DNA from: Mycobacterium heckeshornense
GTDB lineage: Bacteria > Actinomycetota > Actinomycetes > Mycobacteriales > Mycobacteriaceae
DNA: 64,000 bases
Direction of reading: 5' to 3'
Assembly: GCF_016592155.1 (NCBI RefSeq)
Contig: NZ_AP024237.1
Coordinates: 2,170,001-2,234,000, forward strand
Each line of letters opens with the position of its first letter. Position 1 is the stretch's first letter. A model generated the notes under the pieces. That model was not told the DNA's origin. It did no database searches and saw nothing but the letters and a program-made list of their open reading frames with translations. Made by a program: the position numbers and the translations under genes. This document shows positions 18,758-27,270 of this stretch, one piece after another.

Positions 18758-20371
18758 GTGGCGAAGGTTGCAGCGATGGCTGAGCGCTCGGTGAAGTGGG
18801 CCGACGGCGCGCTGGTTGCCATCGACCAGCGTGCGCTGCCGCACCAGGTGCGCTGGTTGCGGATCACCACGGTGGACGAGCTCATCGACGCGATCAAGAC
18901 GCTGGCCATTCGTGGGGCTCCCGCGATCGGGGTGTCCGGGGCGTTCGGCGTGGCGCTGGCGGCGTTTGCGCACGTCGGCGACGCCCAGAAGGTGGAACTG
19001 GAGGCCGCCCGGATCGCAGCGGCCCGGCCCACCGCGGTCAACCTGGCTTGGGGGGTGCAGCGCGCGCTGGCCAGGTTGCCGCAGGGCGCACGGGCGGTGC
19101 TGGACGAAGCCCGAGAGATGCTGGCGGAGGGGGAGCGCGTCAACCGCGCCGCCGCGACCCACGCGGCGGACCTGGTGCAGCGGTTATGCCCGGATCGGCG
19201 ATTGCGCATCCTCACCCATTGCGACACCGGGCCGTTGGCGACGGCCGCTTTCGGGACGGCGCTGGGCGCACTGCAGGTGCTGCATACCCGCCACGCGATC
19301 GACGAGGTGCTGGTCGACGAGACTCGCCCGCTGCTGCAGGGCGCCCGGCTGGCGACTTGGGAGCTTGCCCAGGCCGGAATCCCGCACCGGCTGGCCGTCG
19401 ACTCGGCCGCGGCGTGGGCGATGGCCACCGGGCAGGTGGACTGCGTGCTTGTCGGCGCCGACCGCATCAGCGCCGACGGGTCGGTCGCCAACAAGATCGG
19501 AACTTACGGCCTGGCACTGGCGGCCCGCCACCACGGGATCCCGTTCGTTGTCGTTGCACCCGAATCGACCCGCGATCCGGGCACCGCGACCGGGCGCGAC
19601 ATCGTCGTCGAACAGCGCAGCGCAGGCGAGATCACCCACCTCGGCGACGTCGCCACTGCACCGGCCGACACCGCGGTGTTCAACCCCGCATTCGACGTCA
19701 CCCCACCGGAACTGATCACCGCAGTGGTCACCGAGAACGGTGTAATCGGTGAAGCCAAACACGTTGCTGCAAGCCAGATTCCCCGCATCGCCCGGGACTT
19801 GTATTTGCGCGGCTGGATGCCGGGCACCGCAGGCAACATCTCGGTCCGTGCCGGCCAGGCCGCGCTGATCACCGGCAGCGGGCTGTCCAAAGGAGAGCTC
19901 ACTGCAGAGGATCTGGTGTCGGTGAATATTGCTGATTCCCAGCAGCTTTCCGGGTCACGGCGACCCTCGGCGGAGACCGCGATCCACACTGCGATCTACC
20001 GGGCCACCGACGCCCAGGCGGTGGTGCATGTTCATCCGCCGCACGCCACCACCCAGTCGATCGGTGCACCGAAGACCTTGCGGTTCAGCGGCTATGAGCT
20101 GATCAAGGGGCTGAGTGCGGCCGATAGGATCGACATCCCGGTGTTCGCCAATCACGCTGACGTGGCCCGCATCGGCGCCGAAATCCAGCGTCATCTGAGC
20201 GAGCACCCGGACGCCCCGCCGGTGCTGTTTGTCGCCGGGCACGGCGTCACCGCATGGGGCGCCGACCTGGCGCAGGCCCGCGACCGCGTGGAATGCCTGG
20301 AGGCCATGTGCGAGCTGGTGACGCTCACCGGTCGCCGTGACATCGGAACACCCTCGGAGGAACCATCGTGA
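18758..20371 (+). CDS. mtnA-mtnB: MtnA-MtnB fusion: methylthioribose-1-P isomerase / methylthioribulose-1-P dehydratase
   Basis: 537-residue bifunctional enzyme of methionine salvage. MtnA (~1-335) isomerises S-methyl-5-thioribose-1-phosphate: TLAIRGAPAIGVSGA, active-site Cys in RILTHCDTGPLA, Asp in LVGADRISADGSVANKIGTY. MtnB (~336-537) is a class II aldolase-like dehydratase: GTAGNISVRAG, metal His in VVHVHPPHATT and LFVAGHGVTAWG. Start GTG 18758 (alternative ATG 18776). It is divergent from cobG across a ~110-bp gap and overlaps mtnD by GTGA. Confidence 0.93.
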   Translation: MAKVAAMAERSVKWADGALVAIDQRALPHQVRWLRITTVDELIDAIKTLAIRGAPAIGVSGAFGVALAAFAHVGDAQKVELEAARIAAARPTAVNLAWGVQRALARLPQGARAVLDEAREMLAEGERVNRAAATHAADLVQRLCPDRRLRILTHCDTGPLATAAFGTALGALQVLHTRHAIDEVLVDETRPLLQGARLATWELAQAGIPHRLAVDSAAAWAMATGQVDCVLVGADRISADGSVANKIGTYGLALAARHHGIPFVVVAPESTRDPGTATGRDIVVEQRSAGEITHLGDVATAPADTAVFNPAFDVTPPELITAVVTENGVIGEAKHVAASQIPRIARDLYLRGWMPGTAGNISVRAGQAALITGSGLSKGELTAEDLVSVNIADSQQLSGSRRPSAETAIHTAIYRATDAQAVVHVHPPHATTQSIGAPKTLRFSGYELIKGLSAADRIDIPVFANHADVARIGAEIQRHLSEHPDAPPVLFVAGHGVTAWGADLAQARDRVECLEAMCELVTLTGRRDIGTPSEEPS

Positions 20372-20943
20372 CGCTGCTGCAAGTGATGGCCGACAGTGAC
20401 GCCGCTGACGTGCGCCTGCGCACCGACAACCCCACCCAGATCGGTGCCGAACTCGCCAAACACGACATTGTTTTCGACCGTTGGCCCACCCTGCCGGGGC
20501 TTGGTGCCTCCGCGCCGACCGAGGGCATCCTGGCCGGCTACGACGACCGCATCGCCGAGCTGAACGCCGATGGCCGCTACCAGGTCATCGACGTGGCCCG
20601 GTTGCACCCCGACGATGCCGATCCGAGATGGCCGGCCCTCGCCAGCGCGGCTCGCGAGAAGTTTCGGTCCGAGCACCGTCACGCCGAGGACGAGGTGCGC
20701 TTCTTCGCGGCCGGCCGCGGCTGCTTCTATCTGCACCTGGATCACGACGTGGTTGCGGTGGTGTGCACGGCCGGTGACCTGTTGTCGGTGCCGGCCGGCA
20801 CTCGGCACTGGTTCGACATGGGTGAACGTCCCGATTTCGTGGCGATCCGGTTCTTCGAGCAGCAGGACGGCTGGATCGGCGACTTTACCGGCGACCCCAT
20901 CGGCGAACGCTTCCCGACACTAGACGAGCTCGTCGCCGCATGA
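20368..20943 (+). CDS. mtnD: MtnD, acireductone dioxygenase
   Basis: Cupin dioxygenase converting acireductone to formate and 2-keto-4-methylthiobutyrate (Fe form). 191 residues with the metal-binding motif EHRHAEDEVRFF (two His and Glu) and the distal His in VPAGTRHWFDMG. GTG 20368 overlaps the mtnA-mtnB stop and its own stop overlaps mtnC (ATGA). It is the third enzymatic activity of the methionine-salvage operon. Confidence 0.95.
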   Translation: MTLLQVMADSDAADVRLRTDNPTQIGAELAKHDIVFDRWPTLPGLGASAPTEGILAGYDDRIAELNADGRYQVIDVARLHPDDADPRWPALASAAREKFRSEHRHAEDEVRFFAAGRGCFYLHLDHDVVAVVCTAGDLLSVPAGTRHWFDMGERPDFVAIRFFEQQDGWIGDFTGDPIGERFPTLDELVAA

Positions 20944-21635
20944 TCGCTGCGATCGTCCTCGACATCGAAGGCACCACCAGCCCGACCCGATCGGTGCGAG
21001 AAAACCTCTACCGCTACACCAAAGCCCACCTTGCGCAATGGCTGGCCGACAACGGCGACGGCCCAGCCGATCCGGTGATCGCGGCCACCCGGGAGCTATC
21101 CGGGCGGCCCGACGCCGACCTCGGCGAAGTCGCCGAAATCTTGTGCCGCTGGCTAGATTCGGACACCAAGGTCGAACCGTTGAAGACCGCCCAGGGCCTG
21201 ATCTGCGCAGCAGGCTTCCGTAGCGGCGCACTGCACGCAGAGTTTTTCGACGACGTAGCCCCGGCCTTGAAATCCTGGCATGACGCGGGCATCGCGCTTT
21301 ACGTCTATTCGTCGGGTTCGACACGCAATCAACAGGATTGGTTCACCTACACGCGCGACGGCACGCTCGCCTCCCTGATCGCCGGCTGGTTCGACCTGGC
21401 CAACGCCGGCAGCAAACGCGACGTGGCCTCCTACCACACGATCGCCGACGCTATCGGGCTGCCCGCGGAGCAGATCCTGCTGTTGTCCGACCACCCCGAC
21501 GAACTCGACACCGCGGTTGCCGCCGGTTGGAATGTGCTCGGCGTGACCCGGCCGGGCGAGCCCAATGCGCCGCGGCCGCCGCATCGCTGGGTCAGCTCAT
21601 TCGCCGAGGTCGACGTCGTTGCGGTGGCCGATTAG
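20940..21635 (+). CDS. mtnC: MtnC, enolase-phosphatase E1
   Basis: HAD-superfamily enzyme that enolises and dephosphorylates 2,3-diketo-5-methylthiopentyl-1-phosphate to acireductone. 231 residues. HAD motif I appears in the E1 form DIEGTTSP, motif II is YVYSSGSTRNQQDWF, and motif IV is LLLSDHPDELDTA. It is the last gene of the mtn operon, 180 bases before the LuxR C-terminal remnant. The methylthioadenosine phosphorylase and transaminase needed for a full cycle are not in this window. Confidence 0.95.
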   Translation: MIAAIVLDIEGTTSPTRSVRENLYRYTKAHLAQWLADNGDGPADPVIAATRELSGRPDADLGEVAEILCRWLDSDTKVEPLKTAQGLICAAGFRSGALHAEFFDDVAPALKSWHDAGIALYVYSSGSTRNQQDWFTYTRDGTLASLIAGWFDLANAGSKRDVASYHTIADAIGLPAEQILLLSDHPDELDTAVAAGWNVLGVTRPGEPNAPRPPHRWVSSFAEVDVVAVAD

Positions 21636-21814
21636 CCCGCAGTGTAATAGCTGTGCTTTGCGTGACCCGCGAGCCCGACGCTGCCACGCCGGGATGATTC
21701 CGGGCCAACCTCGTCCTATCCGTTTGCCAGCGAAAAATCGACAACCACCGCTAACCGCCGGCTGAGTCAGCGTAGTGTCTGCCAAAAGATGGGGCCCGGG
21801 AGGTTCGGCATCCG

Positions 21815-22225
21815 GTGCAAGCCGCAAGCGGGTCGACGTGGCCGATACTGGCCCGCGATGAGCAGTTTCGCCAGGCGCTGGCGCTTGCCGCTGACGCGGC
21901 CGCTCAGGCTGCGCGCGAACATGCGCGCAGCGGACGCCGCGGCAAGGAATTGGAGTCGTCGACGCGGGCTCACTGGCTGGCCACCCGGGGCGAGGTCCGA
22001 ACCCCGGCGGTCAAGGCCGCGGTGCAGCCGCTGCCCATCACCGACCGGGAACGTGAAGTCGCAGTGATGGTCGCGGCGGGGTTATCCAACCGCCAGATCG
22101 CGGACCGGCTTTCGGTGTCGGTGCGCACGGTGGATGGACACCTGTATCGCATATTCGCCAAACTCGACATCCAAAGCCGCGAACAGCTTGCCCGACTTCT
22201 CAGCGGCTCCCGATCGGGGACCTAA
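21815..22225 (+). pseudogene. C-terminal (HTH) fragment of a LuxR/LAL-type regulator
   Basis: 136-codon frame opening at GTG 21815. Residues ~20-70 match the last helices of the LAL middle region (ALAADAAAQAAREHARSGRR). Residues ~75-133 are a LuxR HTH (ITDREREVAVMVAAGLSNRQ, then ADRLSVSVRTVDGHLYRIFA). No ATPase or effector region precedes it: 21636-21814 holds no coding similarity. The HTH looks intact, so a short DNA-binding protein might still be made, but it is best read as the tail of a broken regulator whose head lies at 14297-15175. Confidence 0.7.
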
Positions 22226-22304
22226 GCGGCACGGCCGTCCGCGCGCAGCCCGCCCCGCCGACCTCGAGAACGCCGAGTGATCGCCGTTGCGGTACGAATG
22301 ACGG

Positions 22305-25300
22305 GTGCCCGATCCGACCGTGCTGTTGTTGTCGACGTCCGACACCGATCTGATCACTGCGCGCGCCTGCGGCGCGAACTTCCGATGGGCCAGCCCGGCA
22401 CGCCTGCTTGACGGCGAGCTGCCGGGGCTGTTGCGGGGCGTCGATGTCGCGGTGGTCCGCATCCTCGGCGGCTACCGGGCCTGGCAGGACGGCATCGACA
22501 CCGTGCTTGCCAGCGGGGTGCCCACGATCCTGGTCAGCGGAGAACAGTCGCCGGACGCCGACCTGACCGAGCGCTCCACGGTGCCGGCCGGTATCGCGGT
22601 GCAGACCCACATCTATTTGGCCCACGGCGGGGTGCCCAACCTCCGGCAACTGCACGCGTTCCTGTCCGACACGCTGCTGATGACCGGTTTCGGCTTTGGC
22701 CCGCCGGTGAGCACACCGATGTGGGGTGTGCTGGAGCGCACGGCCGCCGACGTCGACGGCCCGACTATCGCCGTGCTGTACTACCGCGCCCAGCACCTCG
22801 CCGGCAACACCGCCTACATCGACGCGCTGTGCCACGCACTCGAAGCCGCCGGTGGCCGTCCGCTGCCGGTCTACTGTGCCTCGCTGCGCTCCGCAGAACC
22901 CGACATGCTGGAGACATTGGCCCAAGCCGACGCAATGGTGGTGACCGTGCTGGCCGCCGGGGGAGTGACCCCCGCTAAATCCGCCGCTGGCGGTGACGAT
23001 TCCTGGAACGTCGAACACCTTGCCGCCCTGGACATTCCGATCCTGCAGGGGCTGTGCCTGACTAGCTCGCGAAAACAGTGGCAGGACAACGACGACGGCC
23101 TCAGCCCGCTCGACGTCGCCAGCCAGGTCGCGGTGCCGGAGTTCGATGGGCGCATCATCACGGTTCCGTTCTCGTTCAAGGAGATCGACGACGAAGGGCT
23201 GATTTCCTATGTCCCCGATGCCGAACGCTGCGCGCGGGTTGCGGGCTTGGCGGTGCGGCACGCCCAGCTGCGCCGGGTCGCCAACGCCGACAAGCGAGTG
23301 GCCGTCGTGTTCTCCGCCTACCCGACCAAACACGCGCGGATCGGCAACGCGGTCGGACTGGACACCCCGGCCAGCGCCGTCAAGCTGCTGCGCGCGATGC
23401 GTGAGCATGGCTACCGGATCGGCGAGATCCCCGGCGTCGACGCACAAGATGGTGACGCGCTTGTGCATGCGCTGATCGAATGCGGCGGCCAGGATCGCGA
23501 CTGGCTTACCGAGGGCCAGCTTGCTGGTAATCCAATCCGGATGTCCGCCAAGGACTATCGCGCGTGGTTTGCCACGTTGCCTGCCGATTTCACTGACGCG
23601 GTCCAAAAGCATTGGGGCCCGCCGCCCGGTGACCTGTTCGTCGACCGGACCAGGGACCCGGACGGTGAGATCGTCATTGCCGCACTACAAGCCGGCAACG
23701 TCGTGCTCATGATCCAGCCGCCGCGGGGTTTCGGCGACAATCCCGTGGCGATCTATCATGACCCCGACCTGCCGCCCAGCCATCACTATCTGGCCACCTA
23801 CCGCTGGCTGGACACCGGCTTCGGCGCTCACGCCCTGGTGCATCTGGGCAAGCACGGCAATCTGGAGTGGCTGCCAGGAAAGACGCTGGGCCTGTCGGCG
23901 GCCTGCTCCGCCGACGCCGCGCTGGGCGATCTGCCGGTGGTGTACCCGTTTTTAGTCAACGACCCGGGCGAAGGCACCCAGGCCAAACGACGCGCGCACG
24001 CCGTGCTCGTCGACCACCTCATCCCGCCGATGGCTCGTGCCGAAACCTACGGTGATATCGCCCGGTTGGAGCAACTGCTCGACGAGCACGCTGCCGTCGC
24101 CGCGCTGGACCCCGGCAAGCTGCCCGCGATCCGCCAGCAGATCTGGACCCTGATCCGGGCCGCCAAGATGGACCACGATCTCGGCCTGACCGAACGCCCG
24201 GAAGACGACTCGTTCGACGAGATGCTGCTGCACGTCGACGGGTGGCTGTGTGAGATCAAGGATGTGCAGATTCGCGACGGCCTGCACATCCTGGGTGAAC
24301 GGCCGACCGGAGAAGCTGAACTGAACCTGGTATTGGCGATCCTGCGATCTCGTCAACTCTTCGGCGGCCAGACAACGGTGCCCGGTCTGCGCCAAGCGCT
24401 GGGACTGGCCGAGGACGGCACCGATGAGCGCACCTGCGTCGACGCGGCCGAGACCCGAGCCCGCGAATTGCTAACAGCGTTGCAGGCCGCCGGCTGGGAT
24501 CCCGACGCCGCCGAGCGGCTTACCGGCAACCCCGATGCGGCGGCGGTGCTGCGTTTCGCCGCCACCGAAGTGGTGCCCCGGCTTTCCGGCACGGCTAACG
24601 AGATAGACCAGGTGCTGAAGGCTTTAGACGGCCGCTTCATCGCCGCAGGACCCTCCGGCTCGCCGCTGCGCGGCCTGGTGAACGTGCTACCCACCGGGCG
24701 CAACTTCTACTCCGTCGATCCCAAAGCGGTGCCGTCCCGGCTAGCGTGGGAAACCGGTGTAGCGTTGGCTGATTCGCTGCTGGCGCGTTATCGCGACGAT
24801 TACGGGTGCTGGCCTCGTTCGGTCGGCATTTCAGTGTGGGGCACTTCAGCGATGCGCACTGCTGGCGACGATATCGCGGAAGTTCTTGCGCTGCTTGGGG
24901 TCCGGCCAGTGTGGGACGACGCGTCGCGGCGAGTCGTGAATCTAGAGCCAATTCCGTTGGCGGAACTCGGCCGCCCTCGCATCGACGTGATCGTGCGCAT
25001 TTCCGGTTTCTTCCGGGACGCGTTCCCGCACGTGGTGACCATGCTCGACGATGCGGTACGGCTGGTGGCCGACCTCGACGAACCCGTCGAGCACAACTAC
25101 GTCCGCGCCCACGCACTGGCTGACTTTGCCCAGCATGGCGATAAACGCAGATCCACCACAAGGGTTTTCGGTTCGAAGCCGGGCACCTACGGGGCGGGGC
25201 TGTTGCAGCTGATCGACAGCCGCAACTGGCGCGACGACGCCGACCTGGCCCAGGTGTACACGGCGTGGGGCGGATACGCCTACGGGCGCGACCTGGACGG

Positions 25301-25886
25301 CCGCCCCGCGACCGACGACATGACCCGCCAATACCGGCGCATCGCGGTCGCTGCCAAGAACACCGACACCCGCGAGCACGACATCGCCGACTCCGACGAC
25401 TACTTCCAGTACCACGGCGGCATGGTGGCCACCGTGCGGGCGCTGACCGGGCGGGCGCCGGCGGCCTACATTGGCGACAACACCCGTCCGGACACGATCC
25501 GCACCCGCACTTTGTCGGAGGAAACCACTCGCGTCTTTCGCGCCCGCGTCGTCAACCCGCGGTGGATGACCGCGATGCGCCGGCACGGCTACAAGGGCGC
25601 CTTCGAGATGGCCGCGACGGTGGACTACCTCTTCGGCTACGACGCCACCGCGGGTGTCCTGGCCGACTGGATGTATGAGCAGCTCACCGAGCGCTACGTG
25701 CTCGACGCCGAAAACCGCAAATTCATGGCGGAGTCAAATCCGTGGGCACTGCACGGGATGGCCGAACGGCTGCTGGAGGCGGTCAGCCGCGGAATGTGGG
25801 CCGAGCCGCAACCGGCCACCGTCGAGGGATTGCGGCAGGTGCTGCTGGAAACCGAGGGTGATTTGGAAGGGCATTTGGAAGGGTAG
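22305..25886 (+). CDS. cobN: CobN, cobaltochelatase large subunit
   Basis: 1193-residue ATP-dependent cobaltochelatase subunit that binds hydrogenobyrinate a,c-diamide and inserts cobalt with CobS/CobT-type partners encoded elsewhere. Full length compared with Rv2062c. Recognised stretches include VVFSAYPTKHARIGNAVGLD, HLGKHGNLEWLPGKTLGLS, VYPFLVNDPGEGTQAKRR and DDYFQYHGGMVATVRAL, typical of CobN/BchH. GTG 22305 gives the conserved N terminus. The next gene starts four bases after the stop. Confidence 0.95.
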   Translation: MPDPTVLLLSTSDTDLITARACGANFRWASPARLLDGELPGLLRGVDVAVVRILGGYRAWQDGIDTVLASGVPTILVSGEQSPDADLTERSTVPAGIAVQTHIYLAHGGVPNLRQLHAFLSDTLLMTGFGFGPPVSTPMWGVLERTAADVDGPTIAVLYYRAQHLAGNTAYIDALCHALEAAGGRPLPVYCASLRSAEPDMLETLAQADAMVVTVLAAGGVTPAKSAAGGDDSWNVEHLAALDIPILQGLCLTSSRKQWQDNDDGLSPLDVASQVAVPEFDGRIITVPFSFKEIDDEGLISYVPDAERCARVAGLAVRHAQLRRVANADKRVAVVFSAYPTKHARIGNAVGLDTPASAVKLLRAMREHGYRIGEIPGVDAQDGDALVHALIECGGQDRDWLTEGQLAGNPIRMSAKDYRAWFATLPADFTDAVQKHWGPPPGDLFVDRTRDPDGEIVIAALQAGNVVLMIQPPRGFGDNPVAIYHDPDLPPSHHYLATYRWLDTGFGAHALVHLGKHGNLEWLPGKTLGLSAACSADAALGDLPVVYPFLVNDPGEGTQAKRRAHAVLVDHLIPPMARAETYGDIARLEQLLDEHAAVAALDPGKLPAIRQQIWTLIRAAKMDHDLGLTERPEDDSFDEMLLHVDGWLCEIKDVQIRDGLHILGERPTGEAELNLVLAILRSRQLFGGQTTVPGLRQALGLAEDGTDERTCVDAAETRARELLTALQAAGWDPDAAERLTGNPDAAAVLRFAATEVVPRLSGTANEIDQVLKALDGRFIAAGPSGSPLRGLVNVLPTGRNFYSVDPKAVPSRLAWETGVALADSLLARYRDDYGCWPRSVGISVWGTSAMRTAGDDIAEVLALLGVRPVWDDASRRVVNLEPIPLAELGRPRIDVIVRISGFFRDAFPHVVTMLDDAVRLVADLDEPVEHNYVRAHALADFAQHGDKRRSTTRVFGSKPGTYGAGLLQLIDSRNWRDDADLAQVYTAWGGYAYGRDLDGRPATDDMTRQYRRIAVAAKNTDTREHDIADSDDYFQYHGGMVATVRALTGRAPAAYIGDNTRPDTIRTRTLSEETTRVFRARVVNPRWMTAMRRHGYKGAFEMAATVDYLFGYDATAGVLADWMYEQLTERYVLDAENRKFMAESNPWALHGMAERLLEAVSRGMWAEPQPATVEGLRQVLLETEGDLEGHLEG

Positions 25887-25890
25887 AGAG

Positions 25891-26274
25891 ATGCACCCCA
25901 CTTTTGCCGACGTTGCGAAGTCCCGCTACATCCTGCTGACCACATTCACCAAGGACGGCCGGCCGAAACCAACACCGATCTGGGCGGCCCCAGACGGTGA
26001 CCGGCTGCTGGTCATCACGCAGGAAAAGTCCTGGAAAATCAAGCGCATCCGTAACAGCCCACGGGTCACCCTCGCGGCATGCGATCTGCGTGGCCACCCG
26101 AAAAGTGAGGCCATCGAAGCGACGGCGACCATCCTGGACAAGTCGCACAACGCCGCGGTCTACGACGCGATCGGCAAGCGGTACGGCATCGTTGGCCGAG
26201 TATTCAACTTCTTGTCCAAATTACGCGGCGGCATGCGAACCAACATCGGGCTCGAGCTTCGCCCGGCCGGTTAA
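25891..26274 (+). CDS. PPOX-class F420-binding oxidoreductase (Rv2061c-like)
   Basis: 127-residue split-barrel FDOR protein similar to Rv2061c. Characteristic parts are SRYILLTTFTKDGRPKPTPI, VITQEKSWKIKRIRNSPRVT and the C-terminal MRTNIGLELRP. Such proteins bind F420 or flavin; the substrate is unknown. ATG 25891 lies four bases after the cobN stop, with GGTAGAGAG upstream, so it is probably cotranscribed with cobN. Its TAA is interlocked with the stop of the convergent dienelactone hydrolase gene (TTAA). Confidence 0.9.
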   Translation: MHPTFADVAKSRYILLTTFTKDGRPKPTPIWAAPDGDRLLVITQEKSWKIKRIRNSPRVTLAACDLRGHPKSEAIEATATILDKSHNAAVYDAIGKRYGIVGRVFNFLSKLRGGMRTNIGLELRPAG

Positions 26275-26966
26275 CTTCGCAGATATCGGCCGAAGAACGC
26301 GAACACGCGGGCCCAGGCGTCTTCGCTGGCGGCTTCGTTGTAGCCGAATCCGGTGATGCGCAACAGTGGCTGGGCAGGCAGCTTGTTGGCGAAGCTGTGG
26401 CCGGCGCCGGGGTAAACCTTGACGTCGTTGGGAATGCCCTTGTGCTCCAAAACCCGGTGCAGACGATTCGGCGCGCCGATACCCAGCGGGTCGCGGCTGC
26501 CGAAGCTTGCCACGATCGGGCATGCGCCGTCCAGAGTTTCGCTGAGGTGACGGGGCAACGGTGTGCCGTAGAACGGCGCGGAGGCACCGAATCCCCTGGG
26601 CGCCATTACCAACGCGAACTGCCCGCCCATGCAGAAACCGGCGATTCCTATCCGTCCCGAGCATTGCGGCAGCGACTGCAGGTAGTCGCGGGCGGCCAGG
26701 ATGTCGTCGACCGCGGCGCCCTGCTTGCTGAACAGATCACGAAATACCCGCATGACGCAGCGAGCCCTGCCGCCGCGCGCGAACAGGTTCGGTGTGATCG
26801 CCACATATCCCGCCGCGGCGACGTGATCGGAGATTCGCTGCTTGTCGGGCCCGTAGCCGATCGCATCGTGGATCACCACTACGCCTGGCCAAGGACCCTG
26901 CCCGTCGGGGACACTCAGCAGCGCATCGATCGGGCCGGCCGGGGTGTCAATCTCGATGGTGGTCAT
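26271..26966 (-). CDS. Dienelactone hydrolase family protein (Rv2054-like)
   Basis: 231-residue alpha/beta hydrolase. The nucleophile Cys sits in GIAGFCMGGQFAL, the acid in ASFGSRDPLGIG and the catalytic His in YPGAGHSFANK, the Cys-His-Asp triad of dienelactone hydrolases. Length is normal for the family. ATG 26966 (MTTIEIDTPAGPIDALLSV). Physiological substrate unknown. The stop codon shares TTAA with the stop of the convergent F420 protein. Confidence 0.93.
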   Translation of the reverse strand: MTTIEIDTPAGPIDALLSVPDGQGPWPGVVVIHDAIGYGPDKQRISDHVAAAGYVAITPNLFARGGRARCVMRVFRDLFSKQGAAVDDILAARDYLQSLPQCSGRIGIAGFCMGGQFALVMAPRGFGASAPFYGTPLPRHLSETLDGACPIVASFGSRDPLGIGAPNRLHRVLEHKGIPNDVKVYPGAGHSFANKLPAQPLLRITGFGYNEAASEDAWARVFAFFGRYLRS

Positions 26967-26979
26967 GACGCTTATCTAA

Positions 26980-27270
26980 CTGCAGCCGCCGTGGAAGTTC
27001 GACGGCGTGCTCGGCGCGCTGGCATTCATCGGCAGCCACCTCCGTCTCACCCGGCCCAATCAATTCGCGCTGTTAGCATCGCAAGGCGTGCCCCCCGCGT
27101 TCGGTTCCGACGCCACGGTGGCGGGCGAGGACCCGTGGGCCGCGGCGCGCGCGGCCGCCGGTCACTGCACGCCGGGCAGTGCGGTGTCGCTCCGGGCGGT
27201 GTTGGCGCCGGGGACCCCCTTGTGGCGCGGTCGGCAAACGGTTGGTCGGGGTGCGGTCAGCTGTGGCTAG
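26980..27270 (+). pseudogene. Remnant of an amidohydrolase (YtcJ-like) gene
   Basis: The frame from 26980 to the TAG at 27270 retains conserved C-terminal pieces of a metal-dependent amidohydrolase: [20 protein letters not shown], then [20 protein letters not shown], then [12 protein letters not shown]. It then jumps to what looks like the extreme C terminus ([10 protein letters not shown]). Some 60-90 residues expected between the last two parts, and all of the N-terminal barrel, are missing. The remnant sits where M. tuberculosis has Rv2052c and overlaps the probable lnt start. Confidence 0.65.

Noticed and set aside
21636..21814. Promoter or terminator for the LuxR tail fragment
   Set aside because: No clear -10/-35, inverted repeat or T-tract was found in this gap.
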